Virus record (IMG/VR): IMGVR_UViG_3300044825_000320
Location: 1-39,978 of that record
Source: a virus
Reading direction: 5' to 3' (one strand)
DNA length: 39,978 nucleotides
Both the position numbers and the translations under genes were made by a program. Numbering within the stretch: the stretch's first letter is position 1; each line of letters begins with the position of its first letter. Under the pieces are notes generated by a model. It had not been told where the DNA came from and ran no database searches. It was given only the letters and a program-made list of their open reading frames with translations. Below are positions 23,779-30,978 of this stretch, one piece after another.

Positions 23779-25134
23779 TTAGATTTCAGCTGTTACTAAT
23801 TGATTGTTTTCGATTCTAGGATTCTGCTTAGGTATTTCAGGGATATTAAATAAATGCTCTTTTAAATATGCCCTTAAATATTTGGTATCAGCTTTGTTTT
23901 CAGGTTTACAGATAAATTGAAAAAACTTTTCTGTTGTCAAATCCTGATATCCGTAATCCTTACAGAAAAACCAAGTTGCGTAAGTAAACTCAAGGCATGA
24001 CATTATTGTTTCAAATTTCAGAGTCCCTTTGAATAAACGAAATTCTACTGTTCGATCATTCTGAAAGTTTAGAGATTCATAGCGATCTTCATTCAAATTA
24101 CACAAGGGATCATGTGATCTTTTTGCCGATTTTAACCATGAATAATCTGCTTTTTTATTTAATACCTTCGAAAAGCGATTAGATGATCTTCTGGCTAGAG
24201 ATTTAATCAGTTTTTGATTACCGCTATCGTTTATAAAGAGAATCATTTTTGCGGCATGGTTTAAACTCATGTGCTTTTTATCAATATGAATGTGTAAACC
24301 GCAAGTTTGCGTATCATGCGATCTTAGACCCCTAATAGGCTTTTTGAAAAATGCTAATTGCTTTTCATGGACATCTAAACCCGTATAACCCGTAACCATT
24401 TCAAAACCATTATTAAGCGATCCATCATTTTCGAGTAAGCAGTAAGTATGCAATCTGCCTTTATGATCTGCATAAAATTTAAGATTATCTAAGATATATT
24501 CAGCTTTTTCTAGTCTTGAATAATCGTCTGTAACTTCCATCTCTAACTCAAGCCCTAAAAATACCTGAGATTTTCGCTTATCAAATTCACTCGGGATTTT
24601 GCCTAGGTGATAGCTAGATGAATGATATTCACCAATGACAGATTCATCTTCATCTTCATCATTTGAATAGTTTTCATCGTCTGAATGAACATATTGTTCT
24701 GATCTTTCATGGTAGTAGTAATCATTAAAACATCTTGAGCATACAGCTGTATCGCCTTCATAGGCATAATTAGCTTGATCCCGATTCTCTATTAAACCGC
24801 AATCATCACAAATATAAACTTCTGTATTAAATTTAGTTTCGAACAATTCATATATATTGTGGATAGTGGATCGAACAGGTCTGAATTCATGATCATTTAG
24901 AAAACCTAAAACACATTCATAATCTTGATCAGAGATACAGCTTCGAATCACAGCGGCAAACCTTTTTCTTAATAGTTTCATCTGCGGATAAAAACTCTGC
25001 TGAATAGAATAATCTCTTGAATATGAAAGATTCTTACTCATCACATTAGTTTTCATATCATCTCGAATTTTCATACTTGCAAAACTATGAGAATTCCTAC
25101 CTTTATATTCATTAAATAGTTGATTTAAATTCAT
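23779..25134 (-). CDS. Amidoligase (carboxylate-amine ligase) with zinc-binding N-terminal region
   Basis: A 451-residue protein. Residues 1-105 are helical and unassigned. A CxxC...CxxC zinc motif (C109, C112, C132, C135) and a Tyr/His/acid-rich stretch follow. The ligase domain begins at FLGLELEMEV (192-201) and continues with LENDGSL (234-240), GFEMVT (243-248), CGLHIHID (278-285) and DRTVEFRLFKGTL (360-372). These are the ordered acidic and His motifs of the glutamine synthetase-like amidoligase superfamily, which uses ATP to form amide bonds. The substrate is unknown. GAAAGGG precedes the ATG. It is paired with the amidotransferase gene and led by a membrane microprotein. Confidence 0.85.
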   Translation of the reverse strand: MNLNQLFNEYKGRNSHSFASMKIRDDMKTNVMSKNLSYSRDYSIQQSFYPQMKLLRKRFAAVIRSCISDQDYECVLGFLNDHEFRPVRSTIHNIYELFETKFNTEVYICDDCGLIENRDQANYAYEGDTAVCSRCFNDYYYHERSEQYVHSDDENYSNDEDEDESVIGEYHSSSYHLGKIPSEFDKRKSQVFLGLELEMEVTDDYSRLEKAEYILDNLKFYADHKGRLHTYCLLENDGSLNNGFEMVTGYTGLDVHEKQLAFFKKPIRGLRSHDTQTCGLHIHIDKKHMSLNHAAKMILFINDSGNQKLIKSLARRSSNRFSKVLNKKADYSWLKSAKRSHDPLCNLNEDRYESLNFQNDRTVEFRLFKGTLKFETIMSCLEFTYATWFFCKDYGYQDLTTEKFFQFICKPENKADTKYLRAYLKEHLFNIPEIPKQNPRIENNQLVTAEI

Positions 25135-25157
25135 TTCTTAACCCTTTCAATAGTTGA

Positions 25158-25256
25158 TTAAATTGAATGTAAGACTACTCGAACAGCTTGAAACACTACA
25201 TAGAAAACACAGATCCAAAGGATCACATTCCAGATACCATCTTGAATAAATTTCAT
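25158..25256 (-). CDS. 32-residue single-pass membrane microprotein
   Basis: A short gene starting MKFIQDGIWNVILWICVFYV and ending in VVLHSI. One hydrophobic segment (about 8-28), a charged N-end and an Arg near the C-end give a clear membrane span. The ribosome context (AAAGGGTTAAAG) is nearly identical to that of the amidoligase gene 23 bases downstream. It is the first gene of the cassette and could anchor the enzymes at the membrane or act on its own. Confidence 0.72.
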   Translation of the reverse strand: MKFIQDGIWNVILWICVFYVVFQAVRVVLHSI

Positions 25257-25306
25257 AGCTTTAACCCTTTATAAATATGCCGATATTGGCACTCTTGATT
25301 TTACTG

Positions 25307-25316
25307 ATCCTATATA
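25307..25316 (-). promoter_or_regulatory. Extended -10 promoter of the amidoligase cassette
   Basis: The - strand reads ATGCTATATAGGAT here. TGC followed by TATATA (25311-25316) is an extended -10, and the same ATGCTATA core is used by the strong + promoter at 25751. TAGGAT (25307-25312), the -10 of two other promoters in this window, overlaps it. There is no good -35. The predicted start is ~25304, giving a ~48-base leader to the microprotein ATG. Confidence 0.55.
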
Positions 25317-25333
25317 GCATTACATTAGTAGTA

Positions 25334-25351
25334 ACCCTAGGTTTTCAGCTG
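25334..25351 (-). repeat. 18-bp inverted repeat, right copy
   Basis: This is the partner of the copy at 22415-22432, in opposite orientation, placed about 20 bases upstream of the cassette's -10 element. Its position suggests either an operator or activator site for the cassette promoter, or an end of a transferred segment. Confidence 0.75.
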
Positions 25352-25727
25352 ATTGTCTGATCCCTAAATTGTGCTGAGTTGATCCTGAATAATTACCTTT
25401 AGAGGGTGCTTCATAGCCCTTCATTCCTCTAACTCTAGCGATCCAGCATAGCTAAAACCTATGAAGTCCTTGATTTCGATAGTTTTTCTCTATCGGGGGG
25501 AGGGCTATCCAGATGTCACTGTAAATGTCGGAGCCTCTACAGCACACAAAATAGTAAAAATAGACTATATTGCACTGCAATGTAAGTCCTTGATTAACAA
25601 GAAAGAATTAAATAGGGACAGAGTAGGCAGAAAAGGGACACAGCGAAGCTGGTCTCTGGCGTGGAATCTGCGCACCGTAGGGTCGCTAGAGTTACTGCTC
25701 TCTAAAGAAAAAAAAGTAAGAAAACAC

Positions 25728-25756
25728 TTGACAAATGTAAAAAAATATGCTATAGT
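25728..25756 (+). promoter_or_regulatory. Strong sigma70-type promoter for packaging/late genes
   Basis: TTGACA (25728-25733), exactly 17 bases, then TATAGT (25751-25756) with an extended TGC just before it. This is one base from full consensus in total. The predicted start is ~25763, about 180 bases upstream of the first gene. A + strand promoter here would serve the whole rightward arm. Confidence 0.85.
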
Positions 25757-25762
25757 TCTACC

Positions 25763-25944
25763 TGTGTAGAAGCTGGTAACGAAGCGTTAGGGAAACTTCG
25801 ATACAGTCTGTGAACATCTGATGCGGTGCTATAGCACTCTTTAGCATGAGTACAGGTCTCTATGTCTGTATAACAGAACCATATAAATAATAATCATATA
25901 GAACTTAAACTCTATATAGAATGTCTCCCGTAAGGAAAAAGACA
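25763..25944 (+). promoter_or_regulatory. Structured 5' leader of the late transcript
   Basis: About 180 non-coding bases separate the predicted start from the first ATG. Visible inverted repeats are TAACG-AAG-CGTTA inside a GAAG...CTTC frame (about 25769-25802), GTGC-TATA-GCAC inside ATGC...GCAT, and CTGT-ATA-ACAG. Such nested hairpins could protect the mRNA, attenuate it, or form a small RNA. I do not recognise a riboswitch class or a tRNA. Confidence 0.45.
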
Positions 25945-26370
25945 ATGTCTAATAGTAATACCCCTGTCGTAACCACCGAGGTCCTTGAAGTTAAAGAGCG
26001 TCCCAAGATTCAAAGAAGAAAACTGGGAAGACCTTTAAAAAAGGATATCGAAGCTAAGAAAAAAGGTAACCGAGGTAAGGTCGGTAGACCTGCCGGAGAC
26101 GCAGCAAGAATCAATGAGTTCAAAGCTCGCTTGCTAGGAACCTCCGGAGATAAGATTATTGAGACGCTGATTCATAAAGCATTAGACCCTAATGACAAGG
26201 ATCAAATCGCTGCACTAAAGATGTGTGTCGACCGTGTCTTACCGCTGTCGATGTTTGATGCCGCTAAGAATAGCGGACAAACACCGCAGATAAGTATTAA
26301 TATCACGGGTCTTACTAACCCTGCGGTAGACGCTGATGTCGTGGACATGGGTGAGGTCGATGAATCTTAA
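25945..26370 (+). CDS. Probable small terminase subunit
   Basis: 141 residues from the ATG at 25945, chosen because TAAGGA precedes it; an in-frame ATG at 25921 lacks a site. Two AT-hook-like motifs, KLGRPLKK and KVGRPAGD (about 33-63), suit DNA binding. A helical part (ARINEFKARLLGTSGDKI, ALKMCVDRVLPLS) follows, with an acidic C-terminus. It is directly upstream of and overlaps the large terminase gene by 11 bases, which is the main support for the role of recognising the packaging site. Confidence 0.7.
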   Translation: MSNSNTPVVTTEVLEVKERPKIQRRKLGRPLKKDIEAKKKGNRGKVGRPAGDAARINEFKARLLGTSGDKIIETLIHKALDPNDKDQIAALKMCVDRVLPLSMFDAAKNSGQTPQISINITGLTNPAVDADVVDMGEVDES

Positions 26371-27616
26371 CTTCCAGCTGCTAAAGTGGCAGCAAGAGGT
26401 CTTTAAGGATAAGACTCGCTTTAAAGTAATAGCAGCCGGGCGGCGCTGCGGTAAAAGCCGACTCGCTACCATGATGTTAATCATCAAGGCGCTTGAGGCT
26501 CCTGAAGGTAGTGCAGTGCTTTATGTCAGTCCTACTTTAGGACAAAGCCGCCAAATTATTTGGGACAGCTTGCTAGAGATTGGCAAGCCAGTGATTAAGT
26601 CAGCACACATTAACAATCTGGACATCACCTTGGTGAATGGTCGTAAGATTCATGTTCGTGGTGCAGACAACAGCGATACCCTTCGTGGTCTCAGTCTGTA
26701 TTATGCAGTATTAGACGAGTGTGCGTTTATTAAGCAGGACACTTGGGAGAAGATTATCCGAGCATCGCTCTCGGACCGTAAAGGTGAAGCGATGTTTATT
26801 TCGACTCCGTCAGGGCGGAATTGGTTCTACGAGATGTACAAACTCGGCGTAGAAGGCGAAGACCCTGAATGGAAGGCTTGGCACTTTACAACCAAAGATA
26901 ATGAGACGATTGACCCAAAAGAGGTGGACGCAGCTAGGAAGACGCTTTCGTCGTTTGCGTTTAAACAAGAATACGAGGCTTCTTTCGATAATGCGGGTCA
27001 GGAAATATTTAAGGAAGAGTGGATCAAGTACGGTGAAGACCCATCCTTCGGCGACTATGTTATTGCAATCGATCTTGCCGGATTTGAGGATGTTGCAAAA
27101 AATGCGGGCGCTTCAAAGAAACGCTTAGACGAATCCGCAATAGCGATTGTAAAGTTAGAAGACAATGGCGATTGGTTTGTAGAGAAGATTATCCACGGTC
27201 GTTGGAATATTCAGGAAACGGCTGGTAAGATATTAAGAGCAGTTCAGGATTATCAGCCAATTGCTGTTGGTATTGAACGAGGCGCTTTGAAAAATGCAGT
27301 ATTACCGTATTTAAATGATCTAATGCGAAAGTATAATGTTTATTTTCATATTACAGATCTAACTCATGGTAATCGTAGAAAAGTAGAACGAATTAGTTGG
27401 GCTTTGCAAGGTCGGCTAGAGCATGGTCGTATTACTTTGAATAAAGAAGAAGACTGGACAGAGTTAGTGGATCAAATGTTATTGTTCCCCACTGCCAATG
27501 TACACGATGACCTTATCGACGCACTTGCGTATGTAGACCAGCTGACTACTTCTAACTATCAACAAGATTACGAAGACGATGGTTATGAAACTTTAGATGT
27601 TATAAGCGGATACTAA
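26360..27616 (+). CDS. Large terminase subunit
   Basis: A 418-residue packaging motor. Walker A is AAGRRCGKSRLA (G27-S33), Walker B is YAVLDECAF (D119, E120), and a coupling STPSG motif follows at ~148. The RNase H-like nuclease domain has D238 (AIDLAG), E306 (GIERG) and D383/D384 (HDDLIDAL). The start is set at the ATG at 26360 in the small subunit's 3' end, giving the usual MNLNFQLLKWQQEV beginning. All catalytic acids are present. Confidence 0.93.
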   Translation: MNLNFQLLKWQQEVFKDKTRFKVIAAGRRCGKSRLATMMLIIKALEAPEGSAVLYVSPTLGQSRQIIWDSLLEIGKPVIKSAHINNLDITLVNGRKIHVRGADNSDTLRGLSLYYAVLDECAFIKQDTWEKIIRASLSDRKGEAMFISTPSGRNWFYEMYKLGVEGEDPEWKAWHFTTKDNETIDPKEVDAARKTLSSFAFKQEYEASFDNAGQEIFKEEWIKYGEDPSFGDYVIAIDLAGFEDVAKNAGASKKRLDESAIAIVKLEDNGDWFVEKIIHGRWNIQETAGKILRAVQDYQPIAVGIERGALKNAVLPYLNDLMRKYNVYFHITDLTHGNRRKVERISWALQGRLEHGRITLNKEEDWTELVDQMLLFPTANVHDDLIDALAYVDQLTTSNYQQDYEDDGYETLDVISGY

Positions 27617-28107
27617 TGAAGATTTGTATTAAGTGTAATCGAAATCTACCGCTAAGTTCTTACTTTAGAAATAAAGCAAAGAAAGACGGACTACAAGCAT
27701 ATTGCAAAGCGTGTCACAAAGAATCTAACAAGGCGTACTTTGCCAATAACAGAGAAAAACTAAATAAGTATCATCAACAGTATAGAGCGGAAAATAAACA
27801 ACAGCATTTAAATACTTTAAAACGATATCGAGAAAAAAATAAACCTTTAAGAACAGCTTTACAGGCAAAGAGAAAAGCTAGCCAACTTCAGCGTACTCCT
27901 AAGTGGTTAACAAAAGATCAATTAGACGAAATAAAAGAATTTTATATAATGGCTCAAGAATTAGAAGCAGTATTTCCTTGGAAACAATGCGTGGATCATA
28001 TTATTCCACTACAAGGCAGAACAGTAAGCGGTCTTCATGTTCCGTCAAACCTTCAGATTTTATCCGCTAAAGCAAACATGGAAAAAGGAAATCGATATTA
28101 TGGCTGA
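27616..28107 (+). CDS. Free-standing HNH endonuclease
   Basis: 163 residues. A CxxC...CxxC zinc finger (CIKCNRNL, YCKACH) leads, followed by a basic helical linker. The C-terminal HNH is CVDHIIPLQG, VSGLHVPSNLQIL, and a final N-M-E-K-G-N. The gene starts within the terminase stop and overlaps the portal start by 8 bases, a typical intergenic homing endonuclease site. Lys-rich and AT-rich compared with its neighbours, suggesting later insertion. Confidence 0.88.
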   Translation: MKICIKCNRNLPLSSYFRNKAKKDGLQAYCKACHKESNKAYFANNREKLNKYHQQYRAENKQQHLNTLKRYREKNKPLRTALQAKRKASQLQRTPKWLTKDQLDEIKEFYIMAQELEAVFPWKQCVDHIIPLQGRTVSGLHVPSNLQILSAKANMEKGNRYYG

Positions 28108-30100
28108 ATTTACCAATGACGAACTCAAACAAAATGAGTTTTACACGCCTACGGAATCTGACAAAGAAATCGTAGAATTTGTAGTTGGTCATACAGACAG
28201 ATGGCGTGATCATCGGGATACCAATTATTTAGAAGATTGGAAAGAATATGAAAGAATTTTTAGAGGTAAATGGGCTGCAGAAGACCGTACTAGAGAATCT
28301 GAGCGAAGCCGTATTATCTCCCCAGCGACTCAGCAAGCTGTGGAAACAAGACACGCAGAGATTTGCGAAGCTATATTCGGAAATGGAGAATGGTTTGATA
28401 TATCTGATGATCTGGCAGACAGCAATCTTATCGATGTTGAAACCCTCAAACTTCAACTCACCGAAGACTTAGAAAAAGAAAACATTAAGAAGGCTATCAC
28501 TCAAGTTGAGTTGTTAGCTGAGATTTACGGTACTGGTATCGGTGAATTGACCGTTACCAAGAAGACTGAGATGTATCCTCAGACGATGCCGATGCCTGAC
28601 GGCACAGCAGCCTACGGAGTGATGGAGAAGGAATATACCTGCGTCAAGTTAAATCCCATCAATCCAAAGAACTTCCTCATTGATCCTAACGCTGTAAGCG
28701 TGGACGATGCGATGGGTGTTGCTATCGAGTCCTATGTTTCCATCCATCAGGTCGTATCGGGTATGGAAAAGGGTATCTACAAGAAAGTCGATATTCAACC
28801 CTACGGTCAAGATGACGACTTAGAGCCAACCCAAGAGGATGTTCAATTTAAGGACGACAAAGTATTACTCTTGAAGTACTACGGTCTCGTTCCTCGTGAA
28901 TATATTGAACAATTGGAGAACAAAGAAGGTGAAGAAGTTGTTGACCTGTTTCCGGAGGATAGCACTGCGGATAAGTATAGCGATCTCGTCGAAGCCATCG
29001 TCGTCATTGCTAATGGCTCGCTACTACTCAAGGCAGAGAAAACTCCATACATGATGAAAGACCGTCCTGTTGTAGCTTATCAGGACGATACTGTACCTAA
29101 CCGTTTCTGGGGTCGTGGCACTGTAGAGAAAGCCTATAATATGCAAAAGGGTATCGATGCTCAGTTGCGTAGTCATCTCGATAGCCTTGCTCTCACAACC
29201 GCACCGATGATTGCGATGGACGCTACTCGTCTACCTCGTGGTGCGAAGTTTGAAGTCAAACCCGGCAAAGCAATACTTACCAACGGTAACCCAGCAGAGA
29301 TCTTGGTTCCGTTTAAGTTCGGTACGACCGATCCCGGCAACTTAGCAATCAGTCAGAACTTTGAGCGTATGCTCCTACAAGCTACTGGCACTGTCGATGC
29401 TTCTGGTCAGCCAACACAATTTACCCGTGATGGTGCTGCTCAGTTCTCGATGTCAATCGCTGGCATCATCAAGAAGTACAAGCGTACCTTGACGAACTTC
29501 CAAGAGGACTTCTTAGTTCCCTTGATTCGCAAAGCAGCATGGCGTTTTATGCAGTTTGACCCTGAGCGTTATCCTGCTGTCGATTATAAGTTCATTCCGA
29601 TGGCTACCTTGGGTATTATCGCCCGTGAATACGAGCAACAGCAGTTGATTGCGTTGCTACAGACCCTCGGTCCCGATACTCCAGTGCTTCCGATGATCCT
29701 CAAAGGCATTATCGCCAGCTCTAGCTTACCAAATCGTGCTGAAATGATCCAGCAGTTAGACGCTATGATGCAGCCAAATCCTGAGCAACAAGCCCTACAA
29801 CAGGCTCAAATTCAGCTCCAAACAGCGGCTGCACAGGCTGAAATCACTAAGATTCAGTCCGAAGCCACTAGAAACAACGCTGCGGCTCAAAAAGATGTCA
29901 TTTCTGCTCAGTTAATGCCAGCAGAGACCCAAGCGAAGGTTATTTCAGGCTTATCGCAGAACATTCGTGGTCAAAATACTAGCGGTGAGTTTGAGCAACG
30001 AGCCAAAATTGCTGAATTAGCCCTCAAAGAAGAGGATATTAAGAGTAACGAGCGTATCGCTACGCTGCAAATGTTGCAAAAACAATCAAAAAGTGCTTGA
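28100..30100 (+). CDS. Portal protein
   Basis: 666 residues from the ATG at 28100 (AAGGA upstream). The body is a podovirus-type portal: an N-terminal wing (DWKEYERIF, RIISPATQQAVETRHAEI), a stem/clip region with RFWGRGTVEKAYNMQKGID, GTVDASGQPTQF and AAQFSMSIAGIIKKY, and a long Gln/Ala-rich helical C-terminal barrel (~560-666). A dodecamer would form the DNA channel. The longer frame upstream lies in the HNH gene. Confidence 0.85.
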   Translation: MAEFTNDELKQNEFYTPTESDKEIVEFVVGHTDRWRDHRDTNYLEDWKEYERIFRGKWAAEDRTRESERSRIISPATQQAVETRHAEICEAIFGNGEWFDISDDLADSNLIDVETLKLQLTEDLEKENIKKAITQVELLAEIYGTGIGELTVTKKTEMYPQTMPMPDGTAAYGVMEKEYTCVKLNPINPKNFLIDPNAVSVDDAMGVAIESYVSIHQVVSGMEKGIYKKVDIQPYGQDDDLEPTQEDVQFKDDKVLLLKYYGLVPREYIEQLENKEGEEVVDLFPEDSTADKYSDLVEAIVVIANGSLLLKAEKTPYMMKDRPVVAYQDDTVPNRFWGRGTVEKAYNMQKGIDAQLRSHLDSLALTTAPMIAMDATRLPRGAKFEVKPGKAILTNGNPAEILVPFKFGTTDPGNLAISQNFERMLLQATGTVDASGQPTQFTRDGAAQFSMSIAGIIKKYKRTLTNFQEDFLVPLIRKAAWRFMQFDPERYPAVDYKFIPMATLGIIAREYEQQQLIALLQTLGPDTPVLPMILKGIIASSSLPNRAEMIQQLDAMMQPNPEQQALQQAQIQLQTAAAQAEITKIQSEATRNNAAAQKDVISAQLMPAETQAKVISGLSQNIRGQNTSGEFEQRAKIAELALKEEDIKSNERIATLQMLQKQSKSA

Positions 30101-30125
30101 CAATTTAGCAAAACTGTGATAGGAT
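30097..30125 (+). promoter_or_regulatory. Sigma70-type promoter after the portal gene
   Basis: TTGACA (30097-30102), 17 bases, TAGGAT (30120-30125), with TGA before the -10. The -35 overlaps the portal stop. The predicted start is ~30132. An inverted repeat (next entry) covers the -10 and start. Confidence 0.75.
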
Positions 30126-30143
30126 GTTGTTTATTATAACATC
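30123..30143 (+). promoter_or_regulatory. Palindrome across -10 and start point
   Basis: GATGTT (30123-30128) and AACATC (30138-30143) form a hairpin or operator; two more pairs (one G-T) extend the stem to 8, followed by TGTAATTTTT. It could be a repressor site, or an AT-rich terminator for portal read-through. No ribosome site remains before the next ATG. Confidence 0.5.
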
Positions 30144-30154
30144 TGTAATTTTTA

Positions 30155-30403
30155 ATGTCAAGAGCTAGTTTTATTTATATTTGGGAGCATCCAGACGGAC
30201 GATATTATTTCGGTAAACGCCGTGGACATCCTGAAGACGGATATACAACTAGCCACATTCGGTTAAAAGCCGAAATCGAAACCGATTCCAAGTGGAAAAG
30301 AACGGTTTTGTTATTGACAGATAATGAAACAGATGCCTACAAGTATGAAGGTAAATTAATTAGAAAACATAAATCTAATCCTTTGTGCTTAAACCGTAAG
30401 TAA
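30155..30403 (+). CDS. GIY-YIG-like small nuclease
   Basis: 82 residues. FIYIWEHPDGRYYFGKRRG is a GIY-YIG-type pair spaced as usual, followed by SHIRLKAEI and the late YEGKLIRKH with Glu, then LCLN with the closing Asn. A short form of the GIY-YIG fold, so it is probably a mobile intergenic nuclease or derived from one. There is no Shine-Dalgarno sequence; the ATG follows a hairpin and TTTTTA. It has its own promoter, as homing genes among structural genes often do. Confidence 0.62.
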   Translation: MSRASFIYIWEHPDGRYYFGKRRGHPEDGYTTSHIRLKAEIETDSKWKRTVLLLTDNETDAYKYEGKLIRKHKSNPLCLNRK

Positions 30404-30426
30404 CAGTTCCTAAAAAGGAGAAAACT

Positions 30427-30687
30427 GTGGACAAACAACTAGAAAAGTATTATGAGGAGCGCTTTTCAACGATGGCAACCGTCGGTTGGAAGCAATTTCT
30501 TGAAGATGTTCAAGGAATCTTTGATGCGGTAAATAAAGTAGCTCCAATTCAGAACGAATTAGATCTGTACTTCCGAAAAGGACAATTAGACATCCTTCAA
30601 TGGGTGCTAACTCTAAAGGAAAGTTCAGAACAGGCTTACGAGGCATTACAAAGAGACTCGTCGGGAGACGCTCAGGATGACTCGTAG
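30427..30687 (+). CDS. Small conserved phage protein, GTG start
   Basis: 86 residues beginning at a GTG with AAAAAGGAG seven bases upstream. Helical, with DKQLEKYYEERF, a WKQFLEDVQGIFDAV core and an acidic end. In related phages a protein of this type sits between portal and scaffold; its function is unknown. Its 3' end overlaps the next gene by 11 bases. Confidence 0.78.
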   Translation: MDKQLEKYYEERFSTMATVGWKQFLEDVQGIFDAVNKVAPIQNELDLYFRKGQLDILQWVLTLKESSEQAYEALQRDSSGDAQDDS

Positions 30688-30910
30688 GATCTTTGAATTC
30701 CGCTGTGAAGCGGATCACTTACAAGAACGGCTGGTTAGTTATGAGGTAGCCAGTATCCCTTGTGAGTTGTGCGGTAAAGACGCACATCGGCAGATCTCTG
30801 CACCTCGTATTAGTCTTGACCCTGTATCGGGAGATCATCCCCAAGCAACAGCAAGGTGGGCTAGACAGCGTGAAGAGAAACGCCTTCGTGAGCGAAAGCT
30901 CAATTCGTGA
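30677..30910 (+). CDS. FmdB-like zinc ribbon protein
   Basis: 77 residues: IFEFRCEADHLQERLVSYEV followed by CELCGKDAHRQISAPRISLD. A zinc ribbon with C10 and the pair C29/C32, of the FmdB type. The rest (DPVSGDHPQATARWARQREEKRLRERK) is basic. Often found beside head genes in phages of this kind. It may bind DNA or structure the head vertex. Confidence 0.75.
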   Translation: MTRRIFEFRCEADHLQERLVSYEVASIPCELCGKDAHRQISAPRISLDPVSGDHPQATARWARQREEKRLRERKLNS

Positions 30911-30978
30911 CAAAGATACTGCATTAGCACCTTTGTTATTTTATAAATCCTACAATCACTTTGTGACAGGAGCAATAT

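Larger units (their letters stand above)
25257..25944. other. Divergent control region between the two genome arms
   Basis: These 688 bases hold no gene I would accept. They contain the - promoter (25307-25316), the right 18-bp repeat, a 12-bp inverted repeat (TAACTCTAGCGA at 25430-25441 and TCGCTAGAGTTA at 25683-25694), a hairpin CGATAG-N7-CTATCG (25477-25495) running into six G, a repeated AAGTCCTTGATT (about 25464 and 25583), and the + promoter and leader. It is the only place from which both arms are transcribed outward. Confidence 0.65.

Noticed and set aside
25461-25769. 102-codon + strand frame in the hub
   Set aside because: It has no ribosome site, an unlikely protein composition, and its end lies over the strong promoter at 25728-25756. 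Treated as non-coding.
25763-25944. tRNA or known riboswitch in the late leader
   Set aside because: No complete cloverleaf, no T-loop consensus and no class I recognise; kept only as a structured leader.
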